Shown here one piece after another: positions 52,705 to 61,044 of a DNA stretch of 64,000 bases; position 1 is the first letter of the stretch, and each line of letters starts with the position of its first letter. Where the stretch lies: positions 24,468-88,467 of the forward strand of contig CACJAV010000005.1 of NCBI GenBank assembly GCA_902591485.1, written 5' to 3'. This DNA is from an uncultured Alphaproteobacteria bacterium. GTDB taxonomy: Bacteria > Pseudomonadota > Alphaproteobacteria > HIMB59 > GCA-002718135. The position numbers and the translations under genes were made by a program. A model generated the notes under the pieces. The model had not been told where the DNA came from. It saw only the letters and a program-made list of their open reading frames with translations, and did no database searches.

Positions 52705-53904
52705 CTAAATTGAGGCAAAGTCATTGTCAGTTAATGATGTTGCTACCCATTTATTAAAATGGTGAGTAGGATTATCAAGAACTGGGGAAAAATTGCCCCC
52801 ATTATAAACTGGTGAATTTCTTCCTTCTTGCATCCCCTCTATTATATTTAAGTCTTCTGATTGAATACTAAGCCATTGCTCGTAATTTTGTTTTCTCAAA
52901 GATTTAAATTGATCTCCATTTGCTGCTTCATCACCCACATAATAGATCTCCATGTGCTCTTTTGTAAGTTCATGACTTATTGGTTCTAACCAATAAGCAT
53001 AGTAATGATCTTTGTGAATCCCCAACATTACATTTGGAAATAGAGCAACATATTCAGCGTTTCGCTCTTTATCTTTTGACCAACCAGGGAAAGTTGGAAA
53101 CTTTTCATCATTAATAAATCTTGGATTGTAAACATATGTTCCTTGACCAGCAAAACGATTTGGTAATCCCTGTATGTGATAATGATCATCAATTTTTGAA
53201 TAAGCATTCAACCCAGGATGCACAAAGGGTAAGTGATAACTTTCACAATAGTTTTCAATTGCAAATTTCCAATTACATTTAGCCTCTAATTGAAAATATC
53301 CATAATCTTTTGAGTGACACATCATTTGTTGATCTTCTTTTGTCCAAAAAGAGCTCCATCTATCTTCAAGTGGTTTAATGTATTGTTCGAAGGGTATTTC
53401 GTTATTTGAAATATTGACCATAATCAAATCAAGCCACACAGAAGATCGCACTTCTTTCAATCCACTTTTAGATTTATCAAAATCTTCATGCTCATGTTTA
53501 TTTACACCTCCTAAATGAGGAGTCGCAACTAAATTTCCCTCAAAATCATAAGACCAGGAATGATAAGGACAACGCAAAACATTTTTAAGAGAACATGGCT
53601 CATGAATCAATTTATATCCACGGTGACTACATACATTATGAAAAACTCTGATCTGTTTGTTTTTATCTCTAACTATTATGAGAGGAATACCTAATAAATC
53701 GAATGGTTTAGTATCACCTGGGTTAGGCACAGAGCTTGCAACTCCAATAGTAACCCATTTATTTTCAAATATTTTTTTTCGTTCAATCCTCGTGTAGGGC
53801 CCGCTAACATAACATTCATTAGGAAGACCATGTGCTTTTTCTATGGATTCAGTTACAACACTTAATTTTTCTTTATTTATTATTTTGTAAATCTCTTTTT
53901 CCAT
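52705..53904 (-). CDS. Rieske non-haem iron oxygenase alpha subunit, quaternary-amine (betaine/carnitine) type
   Basis: This 399-residue oxygenase has the Rieske 2Fe-2S ligands C92, H94, C112 and H115 and a mononuclear iron site with H224, H229 and D351. In NYCESYHLPFVHP the residue that bridges the two centres is Glu221; aromatic-ring oxygenases usually have Asp here, while choline, glycine-betaine and carnitine oxygenases have Glu. The protein probably demethylates or hydroxylates a quaternary amine. No matching ferredoxin reductase gene is in the window. Confidence 0.87.
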   Translation of the reverse strand: MEKEIYKIINKEKLSVVTESIEKAHGLPNECYVSGPYTRIERKKIFENKWVTIGVASSVPNPGDTKPFDLLGIPLIIVRDKNKQIRVFHNVCSHRGYKLIHEPCSLKNVLRCPYHSWSYDFEGNLVATPHLGGVNKHEHEDFDKSKSGLKEVRSSVWLDLIMVNISNNEIPFEQYIKPLEDRWSSFWTKEDQQMMCHSKDYGYFQLEAKCNWKFAIENYCESYHLPFVHPGLNAYSKIDDHYHIQGLPNRFAGQGTYVYNPRFINDEKFPTFPGWSKDKERNAEYVALFPNVMLGIHKDHYYAYWLEPISHELTKEHMEIYYVGDEAANGDQFKSLRKQNYEQWLSIQSEDLNIIEGMQEGRNSPVYNGGNFSPVLDNPTHHFNKWVATSLTDNDFASI

Positions 53905-53952
53905 AAAAACCTGTTAAAACAGTAATTTAGGTTCTATAAAAGTCAAATTAAA

Positions 53953-54747
53953 ATGATACCAAATAATAAATTGTTATTAGATATTTGTAATGTTGCAATA
54001 GAAGCGGGTAATGAAATTTTAAATTTTTATAATAATGATATTGAAGTTACACACAAAGAGGACTTATCTCCTTTAACAAAAGCAGATTTAGCTTCTAATA
54101 AAATTATTTTAGAGTCTCTAAATAATTTAAATAGTAATATTCCTATTTTGAGTGAAGAGTCACTAGTTGATTGGAGTATAAGAAAAAATTGGAAGAAGTA
54201 TTGGTTAGTTGATCCCTTAGATGGGACAAAAGAATTTATTAAAAAAAATGGCGAGTTCACCGTAAATATCGCTTTGGTTGAAAACAATAATCCTACTTTA
54301 GGCGTAATATATATTCCCGCAAAATCTCTTTTATATTTGGCTGAAAAAAATAAAGGATCATTTAAATCAAATACAAAAGATATATTGGAAAATCTTGACG
54401 GAATTCAAAAAATTGTAGTTTCAGATAAAACAAATAGAACGCGCATAATTGGAAGTCGTTCTCACTCTAACGCTACTTTTGATAATTGGGTTAAAGAAAA
54501 ATTCCCTAATGCCGATATAGTACAAGCTGGGAGTTCACTTAAATTTTGTTTAATTGCAGAAGGTAAAGCTGATATTTACCCTCGTTTTGGTCCAACATCT
54601 GAGTGGGATATAGCAGCTGGCCATATTATAGTAAATGAAGCTGGTGGAAAAATTAGAACCTTTCAAAATAATAGTATCAAATATAATACTAAAGAGAATA
54701 TTATTAATCCTGAATTTTATGCTATAGGCAACATTACACTCAACTAA
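53953..54747 (+). CDS. cysQ: 3'(2'),5'-bisphosphate nucleotidase
   Basis: CysQ converts 3'-phosphoadenosine 5'-phosphate to AMP, removing the by-product of PAPS use. The 264-residue IMPase-fold protein has LSEES, WLVDPLDGTKEFIKKNGEFT (the CysQ-type GTKEFI motif) and SSLKFCLIAEGKADIYPRFG with EWDIAAGHIIV. It is 3 bases from cysD and first in a sulfate-activation operon, which supports the assignment over a generic inositol phosphatase. Confidence 0.92.
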   Translation: MIPNNKLLLDICNVAIEAGNEILNFYNNDIEVTHKEDLSPLTKADLASNKIILESLNNLNSNIPILSEESLVDWSIRKNWKKYWLVDPLDGTKEFIKKNGEFTVNIALVENNNPTLGVIYIPAKSLLYLAEKNKGSFKSNTKDILENLDGIQKIVVSDKTNRTRIIGSRSHSNATFDNWVKEKFPNADIVQAGSSLKFCLIAEGKADIYPRFGPTSEWDIAAGHIIVNEAGGKIRTFQNNSIKYNTKENIINPEFYAIGNITLN

Positions 54748-54750
54748 ATT

Positions 54751-55650
54751 ATGAACTTAACGCATTTAGAAAAATTAGAGTCTGAGAGCATTCACATCAT
54801 TAGAGAAGTAGCATCAGAATTTGAAAATCCTGTTATGCTCTATTCAATAGGCAAAGACTCTGCGGTCATGCTTCACTTAGCCTTAAAAGCTTTTGCACCA
54901 AGTAAACTTCCATTTAAATTACTACATGTAGATACAACTTGGAAATTTAGAGAAATGATTAAATTTCGTGATGATATAGCAAGCGAATATAACTTAGATT
55001 TGCTGGTACATATTAACGAAGAAGGTGTAAAAAATAATATTGGTCCAATTTCCCATGGCTCTAAACTTCATACGGATGTAATGAAGACGCAAGCACTGAA
55101 ACAAGCATTAGATAAATATAAGTTTGATGCTGCTTTTGGAGGAGCACGAAGAGATGAAGAAAAATCAAGAGCAAAGGAAAGAGTATTTTCTTTTAGAGAT
55201 CAGCAACATCATTGGGATCCAAAAAATCAACGACCTGAATTATGGAATTTATATAATACAAAAATAGCAAAGGGAGAAAACGTAAGAGTTTTTCCTCTAT
55301 CAAATTGGACTGAGATTGACGTATGGCAATACATTTACCAAGAAAAGATAAATATTGTTCCTCTATATTTTGCAAAAGAACGTCCCGTAATTAAACGTGA
55401 TGATTTATTGTTAATGGTCGATGACAAAAGACTGGATGTAAAAGATCATGAAAAAATAGAAAATAGAATGGTGCGTTTTAGAACATTGGGTTGTTATCCT
55501 TTAACTGGTGCCATTGAGTCAAAAGCAAAATCAGTGGAAGAGATTATAATTGAATTATTAGAGAGCAAAAATTCTGAAAGAGAGGGAAGAGCAATAGATA
55601 AAGATCAAATTGGATCAATGGAAAAAAAGAAGCAAGAAGGATATTTTTGA
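54751..55650 (+). CDS. cysD: Sulfate adenylyltransferase small subunit
   Basis: CysD joins sulfate to AMP with energy from the GTPase CysN, making APS. The 299-residue PP-loop protein has [67 protein letters not shown] and [15 protein letters not shown]. Length is normal. Its stop overlaps the cysNC start by one base. Confidence 0.95.
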   Translation: MNLTHLEKLESESIHIIREVASEFENPVMLYSIGKDSAVMLHLALKAFAPSKLPFKLLHVDTTWKFREMIKFRDDIASEYNLDLLVHINEEGVKNNIGPISHGSKLHTDVMKTQALKQALDKYKFDAAFGGARRDEEKSRAKERVFSFRDQQHHWDPKNQRPELWNLYNTKIAKGENVRVFPLSNWTEIDVWQYIYQEKINIVPLYFAKERPVIKRDDLLLMVDDKRLDVKDHEKIENRMVRFRTLGCYPLTGAIESKAKSVEEIIIELLESKNSEREGRAIDKDQIGSMEKKKQEGYF

Positions 55651-57524
55651 TGGATTTAGAAAAATTTTTTCAACATCAAAATAATAAGAAGCAAGTTAAA
55701 ATTTTAACATGTGGATCTGTGGATGATGGCAAATCAACTTTATTAGGAAGGTTATTGTATGACTCTCAAAATGTATTTGTCGACCAAATTGATCAAGCAA
55801 AGATTGAAAGTGAAAAATATGGAACTCAAGGAAAAGATATAGACTTAGCTCTATTAATTGATGGCTTACAAGCAGAGCGCGAACAAGGAATTACAATTGA
55901 TGTTGCATACCGTTTCTTTGAAACATCAAAATGTAAATTTATTGTTGCCGATACGCCAGGACATGAACAATATACACGTAATATGGCAACAGGTGCTTCT
56001 AATTCTGATGTTGCTATCATTTTAATTGATGCACAAAAAGGTGTTTTAGAGCAAACAAAAAGGCACAGTTTTATTGTTAATCTTTTAGGTATCCAACATG
56101 TTGTAGTGGCAATTAACAAAATGGATTTAGTAAATTATGATGAAAATATTTTTCATAAAATCGTCACAGAATATAAAGAGTTAATAAAGAATTTTCATTT
56201 TATCTCTACAAATTATATTCCTTTATCAGCTTTAAAAGGAGATAATGTTTTTTCAACTTTTGAAAATACTAAATGGTATACAGGTCCTTCCCTTATTGAG
56301 ACGTTAGAAAATATCCAAATTGAAGAGGAAGATTTTAATAATTCATTTAGCATGCCAGTTCAGTGGGTAAATAGGTCAAGTTCAGATTTTAGAGGATATG
56401 CTGGAACCATAAGTTCTGGGAAAATATCGAAAGGAGATGTAATCACAACTCCTTCATCAAATTCTCAAACTTCTATTAAGAATATTTATGGACCAAATGG
56501 TGAATTGGATGAAGCTTTTACTAATCAGGCAGTAACATTAACATTGCAAGATGAATTAGATATTTCTCGAGGCGATATTATTCTTACACAAGATAATAAG
56601 AAAATTTTAAAAGTTGATCAGTTTGCAGCTCATCTTGTTTGGATGGATCAAGACTCAATGTTACCAGAGCGTAATTACATTTTTCGTTTTAACAATACTT
56701 TTATCAATGGACAAATTACTGATCTAGTACACAGTATTAATATTAATTCTTATGAAGAAATAGCAACCAAAAAATTAAATTTAAACGATATTGCATATTG
56801 TAAAATAGCTCTAAATAAGATGCACAGTATTGCTCCTTATAAAAACAATCATCAATTAGGGAGTTTTGTTATCATTGATCCATATAATAATAAAACAATT
56901 GGTGCCGGCATGATTGATCATGCGTTGCGTCGATCTACTAATATTTCTTGGCATGAAATGAGTATAAATAAAAATACGCGCTCCAAACTAAATGGCCAAC
57001 AACCATGCGTGATTTGGTTTACTGGATTATCAGGATCAGGGAAGTCAACAATTGCAAATATTCTTGAACAAAAACTTCATACGATGAACAAAAGAACTTA
57101 TTTATTAGATGGTGATAATGTCCGTCATGGATTAAATAAAGATTTAGGATTTACCGATACAGACCGTGTTGAAAATATTCGACGTGTTGCTGAGGTATCA
57201 AAATTAATGGTAGATGCTGGATTGATTACTCTGGTTTCCTTTATTTCTCCTTTTCGATCAGAAAGAAAAATGGCAAAAGATTTGCTTCAGGAAGGTGAAT
57301 TTTTTGAAGTATTTGTTAGTACCTCACTAGAAGAATGTGAAAAGAGAGACCCAAAGGGATTATATAAAAAAGCAAGATCAGGCGAATTAAAGAATTTCAC
57401 AGGAATTGATTCTACTTATGAAATACCAGAAAATGCAGATCTCGTCCTTGATACGAAAACAAATAATGCTGAAGAGTTAGCTGATCAAATTATCAATTTT
57501 TTAGAAAGTAAAAAAATTATTTAA
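55650..57524 (+). CDS. cysNC: Bifunctional sulfate adenylyltransferase large subunit / APS kinase
   Basis: This 624-residue fusion has an EF-Tu-like GTPase (CysN): GSVDDGKSTLLGRLLYD near 23-39, DTPGHEQYTRNMATG and INKMDLV, plus two beta-barrel domains. The C-terminal 180 residues are APS kinase (CysC): GLSGSGKSTIANILE, DGDNVRHGLNKDLGF and FEVFVSTSLEECEKRDPKGL. It makes PAPS from APS. No APS or PAPS reductase genes are in this window. Its stop shares TTAA (57521-57524) with the HpsN-like gene. Confidence 0.94.
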   Translation: MDLEKFFQHQNNKKQVKILTCGSVDDGKSTLLGRLLYDSQNVFVDQIDQAKIESEKYGTQGKDIDLALLIDGLQAEREQGITIDVAYRFFETSKCKFIVADTPGHEQYTRNMATGASNSDVAIILIDAQKGVLEQTKRHSFIVNLLGIQHVVVAINKMDLVNYDENIFHKIVTEYKELIKNFHFISTNYIPLSALKGDNVFSTFENTKWYTGPSLIETLENIQIEEEDFNNSFSMPVQWVNRSSSDFRGYAGTISSGKISKGDVITTPSSNSQTSIKNIYGPNGELDEAFTNQAVTLTLQDELDISRGDIILTQDNKKILKVDQFAAHLVWMDQDSMLPERNYIFRFNNTFINGQITDLVHSININSYEEIATKKLNLNDIAYCKIALNKMHSIAPYKNNHQLGSFVIIDPYNNKTIGAGMIDHALRRSTNISWHEMSINKNTRSKLNGQQPCVIWFTGLSGSGKSTIANILEQKLHTMNKRTYLLDGDNVRHGLNKDLGFTDTDRVENIRRVAEVSKLMVDAGLITLVSFISPFRSERKMAKDLLQEGEFFEVFVSTSLEECEKRDPKGLYKKARSGELKNFTGIDSTYEIPENADLVLDTKTNNAEELADQIINFLESKKII

Positions 57525-58807
57525 TTCTGAAAACCATACTTTCTTAAACGGGCATCACCAGTTCGTGCATGTGCTTCCATTCCTTCCAACCGTGAAATTC
57601 TAGCTGCCGCAGCACCTACTTCTTTATTTGATTCTTTTGTCATGCGCTGAAAGGTAACTGTTTTGATAAATTTACCTACAAACAAACCACCAGTATATTT
57701 TGCAGCTCCTTTGGTTGGAAGAATGTGATTAGTTCCAGAACATTTATCGCCGTAAGCAACTGTAGTTTCTTCTCCTAAAAATAATGATCCATAGTTTTTT
57801 AATTTATCTAACCACCAATCCAAGTTTGCAGCTTGTACTTCTAAGTGTTCAGGAGCGTATTCATCGCTTACTTTACATAATTCTTCGTTAGTATCACACA
57901 ATACAACTTCACCATAATCACACCAAGCAGCATCAGCATTATTTTTAGATGTTTCGGGGAGTTCAGCAATTAATTCTGGTACTCTCTTCATAACATAATC
58001 ACACAACTCTTTATCAGTTGTATAGAGCCATGCAGGAGAATTTGGACCGTGCTCAGCTTGACCAACAAGATCAACAGCGATCATTTCTTTATCAGCAGTA
58101 TGATCTGCAATAATGCCAATTTCTGTTGGTCCTGCAAATAAATCAATTCCAACTTTTCCGTATAAAATTCTTTTTGCCTCTGCTACGTATTGGTTTCCTG
58201 GACCAACAATCATGTCAACTTCTGGATTGCCAAAACATCCATAAGCAAAAGCACCAATTGCTCCTATTCCACCACAATTCATAATTACATCAGCACCACA
58301 TAAATTTGCTGTGTAAATAATTATAGGGTTAGCACCATTTTCATCTTTTGGAGGACTAGCGGCAATTACATTTTTAACACCAGCAACTTTAGCTGTCGTG
58401 ATACTCATTACAGCGGACGCAATATTATTATACCGACCCCCAGGAACATAACAACCAACACTGTTAACTGGAATTAATTTTTGACCAGCAAAAAGCCCTG
58501 GAGATAATTCAACTTCAAAATCATTATTAAGATGCTTTAGTTGATGCTCTGCAAAACTGCGAACTCTATCATAGGAGAACTGAACATCATCTTTTACTTT
58601 TTGATCTAATGATTTTATAACTTTTTCAATTTTTTCTTGGGAAACAATAACATCACCTTCATACTTATCAAACTTTCGAGAGATTTCTCTAATACCGTCA
58701 TCTCTTTTTGATTCAATTTCTTTAAGAACTTCTTGAACTCGTTGCCTTGTTTCTACTTCATCGGAAGAAGCAGTTTTGTCAGCTTTTTTGATATATGAAA
58801 TAGTCAT
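57521..58807 (-). CDS. hpsN: Histidinol-dehydrogenase-family enzyme, HpsN-like (sulfopropanediol 3-dehydrogenase)
   Basis: This 428-residue protein keeps the HisD zinc and catalytic residues: Q250 and H253 (VGQAEHG), E320-H321 (PEHLEV), D354 (AYGDKCSG) and H413 (GMEAHAR). The wording of the sequence (ISYIKKA start, GCYVPGGRY, FAGPTEI, GSLFLGEETTVAYGDK, ISRLEGMEAHARTGDARL) follows HpsN, which oxidises 2,3-dihydroxypropane-1-sulfonate to sulfolactate, rather than histidine-pathway HisD. No his genes lie nearby. The precise substrate is inferred from the subfamily. Confidence 0.78.
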   Translation of the reverse strand: MTISYIKKADKTASSDEVETRQRVQEVLKEIESKRDDGIREISRKFDKYEGDVIVSQEKIEKVIKSLDQKVKDDVQFSYDRVRSFAEHQLKHLNNDFEVELSPGLFAGQKLIPVNSVGCYVPGGRYNNIASAVMSITTAKVAGVKNVIAASPPKDENGANPIIIYTANLCGADVIMNCGGIGAIGAFAYGCFGNPEVDMIVGPGNQYVAEAKRILYGKVGIDLFAGPTEIGIIADHTADKEMIAVDLVGQAEHGPNSPAWLYTTDKELCDYVMKRVPELIAELPETSKNNADAAWCDYGEVVLCDTNEELCKVSDEYAPEHLEVQAANLDWWLDKLKNYGSLFLGEETTVAYGDKCSGTNHILPTKGAAKYTGGLFVGKFIKTVTFQRMTKESNKEVGAAAARISRLEGMEAHARTGDARLRKYGFQN

Positions 58808-58869
58808 CTTTTCCTCTAAATTAATTTACCTATGTATATATAATTATCTGATAATATCTATTAAATCTG

Positions 58870-59961
58870 TTATTTTTGTATCAACTCAAAAACATCAATT
58901 CCAATTTGATGAAGAATATGCGCAATATCTATTGGAACCCAATTTTCTCTTATTAAACCTTCATGGTGTAAATAGAAATCCATAACCCTCATTGTGACAG
59001 CTTTACCAGTACCTTTGTAGCCTAGCCACTCATTAGAACCATGTATACACTCAATACTGTGCCAGCCTGATGTCATTGAATAATTACCATCAGCTATTTC
59101 TATATAATGACCAATTTTCCAATAATCTCTCTCTTTAAATGTAAACCTAAAAGGTAATTGATGATGATCAACAAATCCTTTTAAACCTCTTGCTGTACCA
59201 ATACCGCAAGGTCCGTACCACATCATTTTAGGATGCCAGAATTCTTTTTGAGGATGATTTAGCAATTTATCTCTAACGTATTCATGCGTTGATCCAGGAT
59301 CTGTTTCTGGTTTTATATTTAAACTTCTCTGCATTGTTAAAGCTTGATTCATCGAATTGATGGACAACTCATCATCCATATTTTCAAATGTTGTACCATC
59401 ACCGGTTATAGGACCAGGCCACATTCCTTCTACTCCTAATGATTTATTTATTGGCCAAAATCCTGCCTGACGAATAAAATCTAGAGTATCAATCAAAATA
59501 TGTGATTGAATGATTTTATTATCTTTAATTTGATGCGCTTCACATATTCTTAAATGTATTGTTTTGCCATGAGCAGGAATATTAAGCCATGGATTAACAA
59601 AAGTCCCAGTTAAATGAGCTATTGTTGAAACAAAAATTGAGTCTTGAAAAGAGCCGCCAAGAATTAGGTTATCCCTTCTCTCAAGATCAGGAAATGCATT
59701 TAAAAGCGGTTTCCATAATTTTTCTGTTATTTCAGAAATGCCTTTTAAGTCATTAAGTGGATGGAAGGTTCTTATTTCTGCATCATCATGATACGCATTA
59801 CTAATATTATCATTAATATTTTCTAAATTGGATTCAGCTATATTTTTTAGAAGAATTCTGATTTTTTTTTTATTTGCTATATTTATCTTTGGATTTAAAT
59901 TAATTATTTCAGTGCTTCCTTCTTTTTTTATTCCAGTATTAAAATTTTCAATTTCTGTCAT
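58870..59961 (-). CDS. Protein with two SnoaL/NTF2-like domains (363 aa)
   Basis: The protein contains two NTF2-fold halves (about 35-170 and 200-355). The first has ISNAYHDDAEIRTFHPLNDL and LLNAFPDLERRDN, the second has WYGPCGIGTARGLKGFVDHH and VTMRVMDFYLHHEGLI, the pattern of SnoaL-like ester-cyclase/polyketide-cyclase families. The activity is unknown; such folds serve as cyclases, isomerases, hydratases or ligand binders. A similar two-domain protein is encoded at 61045-62016. It is divergent from the bicupin gene and upstream of hpsN on the same strand, 62 bases away. Confidence 0.72.
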   Translation of the reverse strand: MTEIENFNTGIKKEGSTEIINLNPKINIANKKKIRILLKNIAESNLENINDNISNAYHDDAEIRTFHPLNDLKGISEITEKLWKPLLNAFPDLERRDNLILGGSFQDSIFVSTIAHLTGTFVNPWLNIPAHGKTIHLRICEAHQIKDNKIIQSHILIDTLDFIRQAGFWPINKSLGVEGMWPGPITGDGTTFENMDDELSINSMNQALTMQRSLNIKPETDPGSTHEYVRDKLLNHPQKEFWHPKMMWYGPCGIGTARGLKGFVDHHQLPFRFTFKERDYWKIGHYIEIADGNYSMTSGWHSIECIHGSNEWLGYKGTGKAVTMRVMDFYLHHEGLIRENWVPIDIAHILHQIGIDVFELIQK

Positions 59962-60011
59962 AATTTACTTAGTTTCAGTTACTCACAGTTTAGGCTCAAT
60001 ATTTAATTGAT

Positions 60012-60031
60012 TTATTCAATATTTTGAATAA
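60012..60031. promoter_or_regulatory. Inverted repeat in the SnoaL/bicupin divergent region
   Basis: TTATTCAA (60012-60019) and TTGAATAA (60024-60031) are perfect 8-base arms around TATT, 39 bases before the bicupin ATG and about 50 from the opposite SnoaL-like gene. It has the shape of a dimer-binding operator for the divergent pair. It lacks the central CG of LacI-type sites. Confidence 0.45.
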
Positions 60032-60069
60032 TATTCATTAAAAATGCATAAAATATAATTTTTCCTAAA

Positions 60070-61041
60070 ATGTCAATAAATATAGAAACTCGTCTGGCGA
60101 GATTTAATGATCTAATACCAAGTAAGGTTCCTTTTGTTGAGGGTAAATTAAAAGGACATCAAGATAGATTGAATTACTCAGTAGTGGGTCCTGGCGTAAG
60201 TGAAGATTCTAAACAAAATGTAAAAATTGCTGAGGAACATGGATTTAATATTGGGGCAGTAAGTGCTGCACCGATGAATGGTTCTGGGCTTCATAGTCAT
60301 ACAACAGCTGAGGTATTTATTATCTTTTCTGGTTCGTGGCGTTTTTATTGGGGACCAGATGGAAAAGAGGGTGAGGTTATTTTACATAAAGGAGATGTCG
60401 CTTCATTCCCTACTAATATGTTTAGAGGATTTCAAAATGTTAGTGATCAACAAGCATTGATGTTTGTAGTTTTAGGTGAAAATGATCCGGGAGTCATTAC
60501 TTGGACTCCTTCATTGTTAAAAAAAGCAAAAGAAACTGGAATGGTTCTTTTAAATGATAACTCTCTTATTGATTTAGAAAAAAATCAAATACCTGATGGT
60601 AAAAAAGCAATAGAGCCAATCACAGATAATGAGTTAACACAATTTGATCATTACACTTCTGAAGAAATTGAAAAATATGTAATTCGCTATGCAGATCAAA
60701 AAAATTATTTTCTAGATGACGAACATTATAATTCAAATTCTATTTTAAATTATTTAGATGATTTCACTATTCATAATAAAGAATTTAAACCATACATTAG
60801 TCATAAAACTGGATTTGGACTTACTCTTCTTGAAGGTAATAATGCTCATATCCATTCTTACACCTCATCAAAATCTGAAGTTTATTTATGTTTGGAGGGA
60901 GAATGGGAAATTACATGTAATGATAAAAAGGTGTTAATTGGCTCTAGAGATGCCTTCTCCCCTCCAAAAAACTCTACAAGAAGCCTTAAAAATATAAGTA
61001 GCGATAAAGGTAGCATTTATATAGTGCGCCAAAAAAATTAA
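60070..61041 (+). CDS. Bicupin protein
   Basis: This 323-residue protein has two cupin domains. The first has H75, H77 and E81 in GSGLHSHTTAEVFIIFSG; the second has H260, H262 and E270 in AHIHSYTSSKSEVYLCLEG. In both, the fourth usual His ligand is Arg (R119 in FPTNMFRGFQN and R304 in PKNSTRSLKN), so each metal site has three protein ligands. Such bicupins include dioxygenases, isomerases and sugar or ligand sensors. Reaction unknown. It is 3 bases from the next SnoaL-like gene. Confidence 0.75.
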   Translation: MSINIETRLARFNDLIPSKVPFVEGKLKGHQDRLNYSVVGPGVSEDSKQNVKIAEEHGFNIGAVSAAPMNGSGLHSHTTAEVFIIFSGSWRFYWGPDGKEGEVILHKGDVASFPTNMFRGFQNVSDQQALMFVVLGENDPGVITWTPSLLKKAKETGMVLLNDNSLIDLEKNQIPDGKKAIEPITDNELTQFDHYTSEEIEKYVIRYADQKNYFLDDEHYNSNSILNYLDDFTIHNKEFKPYISHKTGFGLTLLEGNNAHIHSYTSSKSEVYLCLEGEWEITCNDKKVLIGSRDAFSPPKNSTRSLKNISSDKGSIYIVRQKN

Positions 61042-61044
61042 AAG

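Noticed and set aside
57521-58807. Histidine-biosynthesis HisD
   Set aside because: Catalytic residues fit HisD, but the wording of the sequence follows the HpsN subfamily, and no other his gene is adjacent. HisN-type at 250-1026 is too far to count as context.
60070-61041. DMSP lyase of the cupin type (DddK/Q/L/W)
   Set aside because: Known cupin DMSP lyases have a single catalytic cupin with other ligands and lengths; this is a bicupin with Arg in place of the fourth ligand in both halves.
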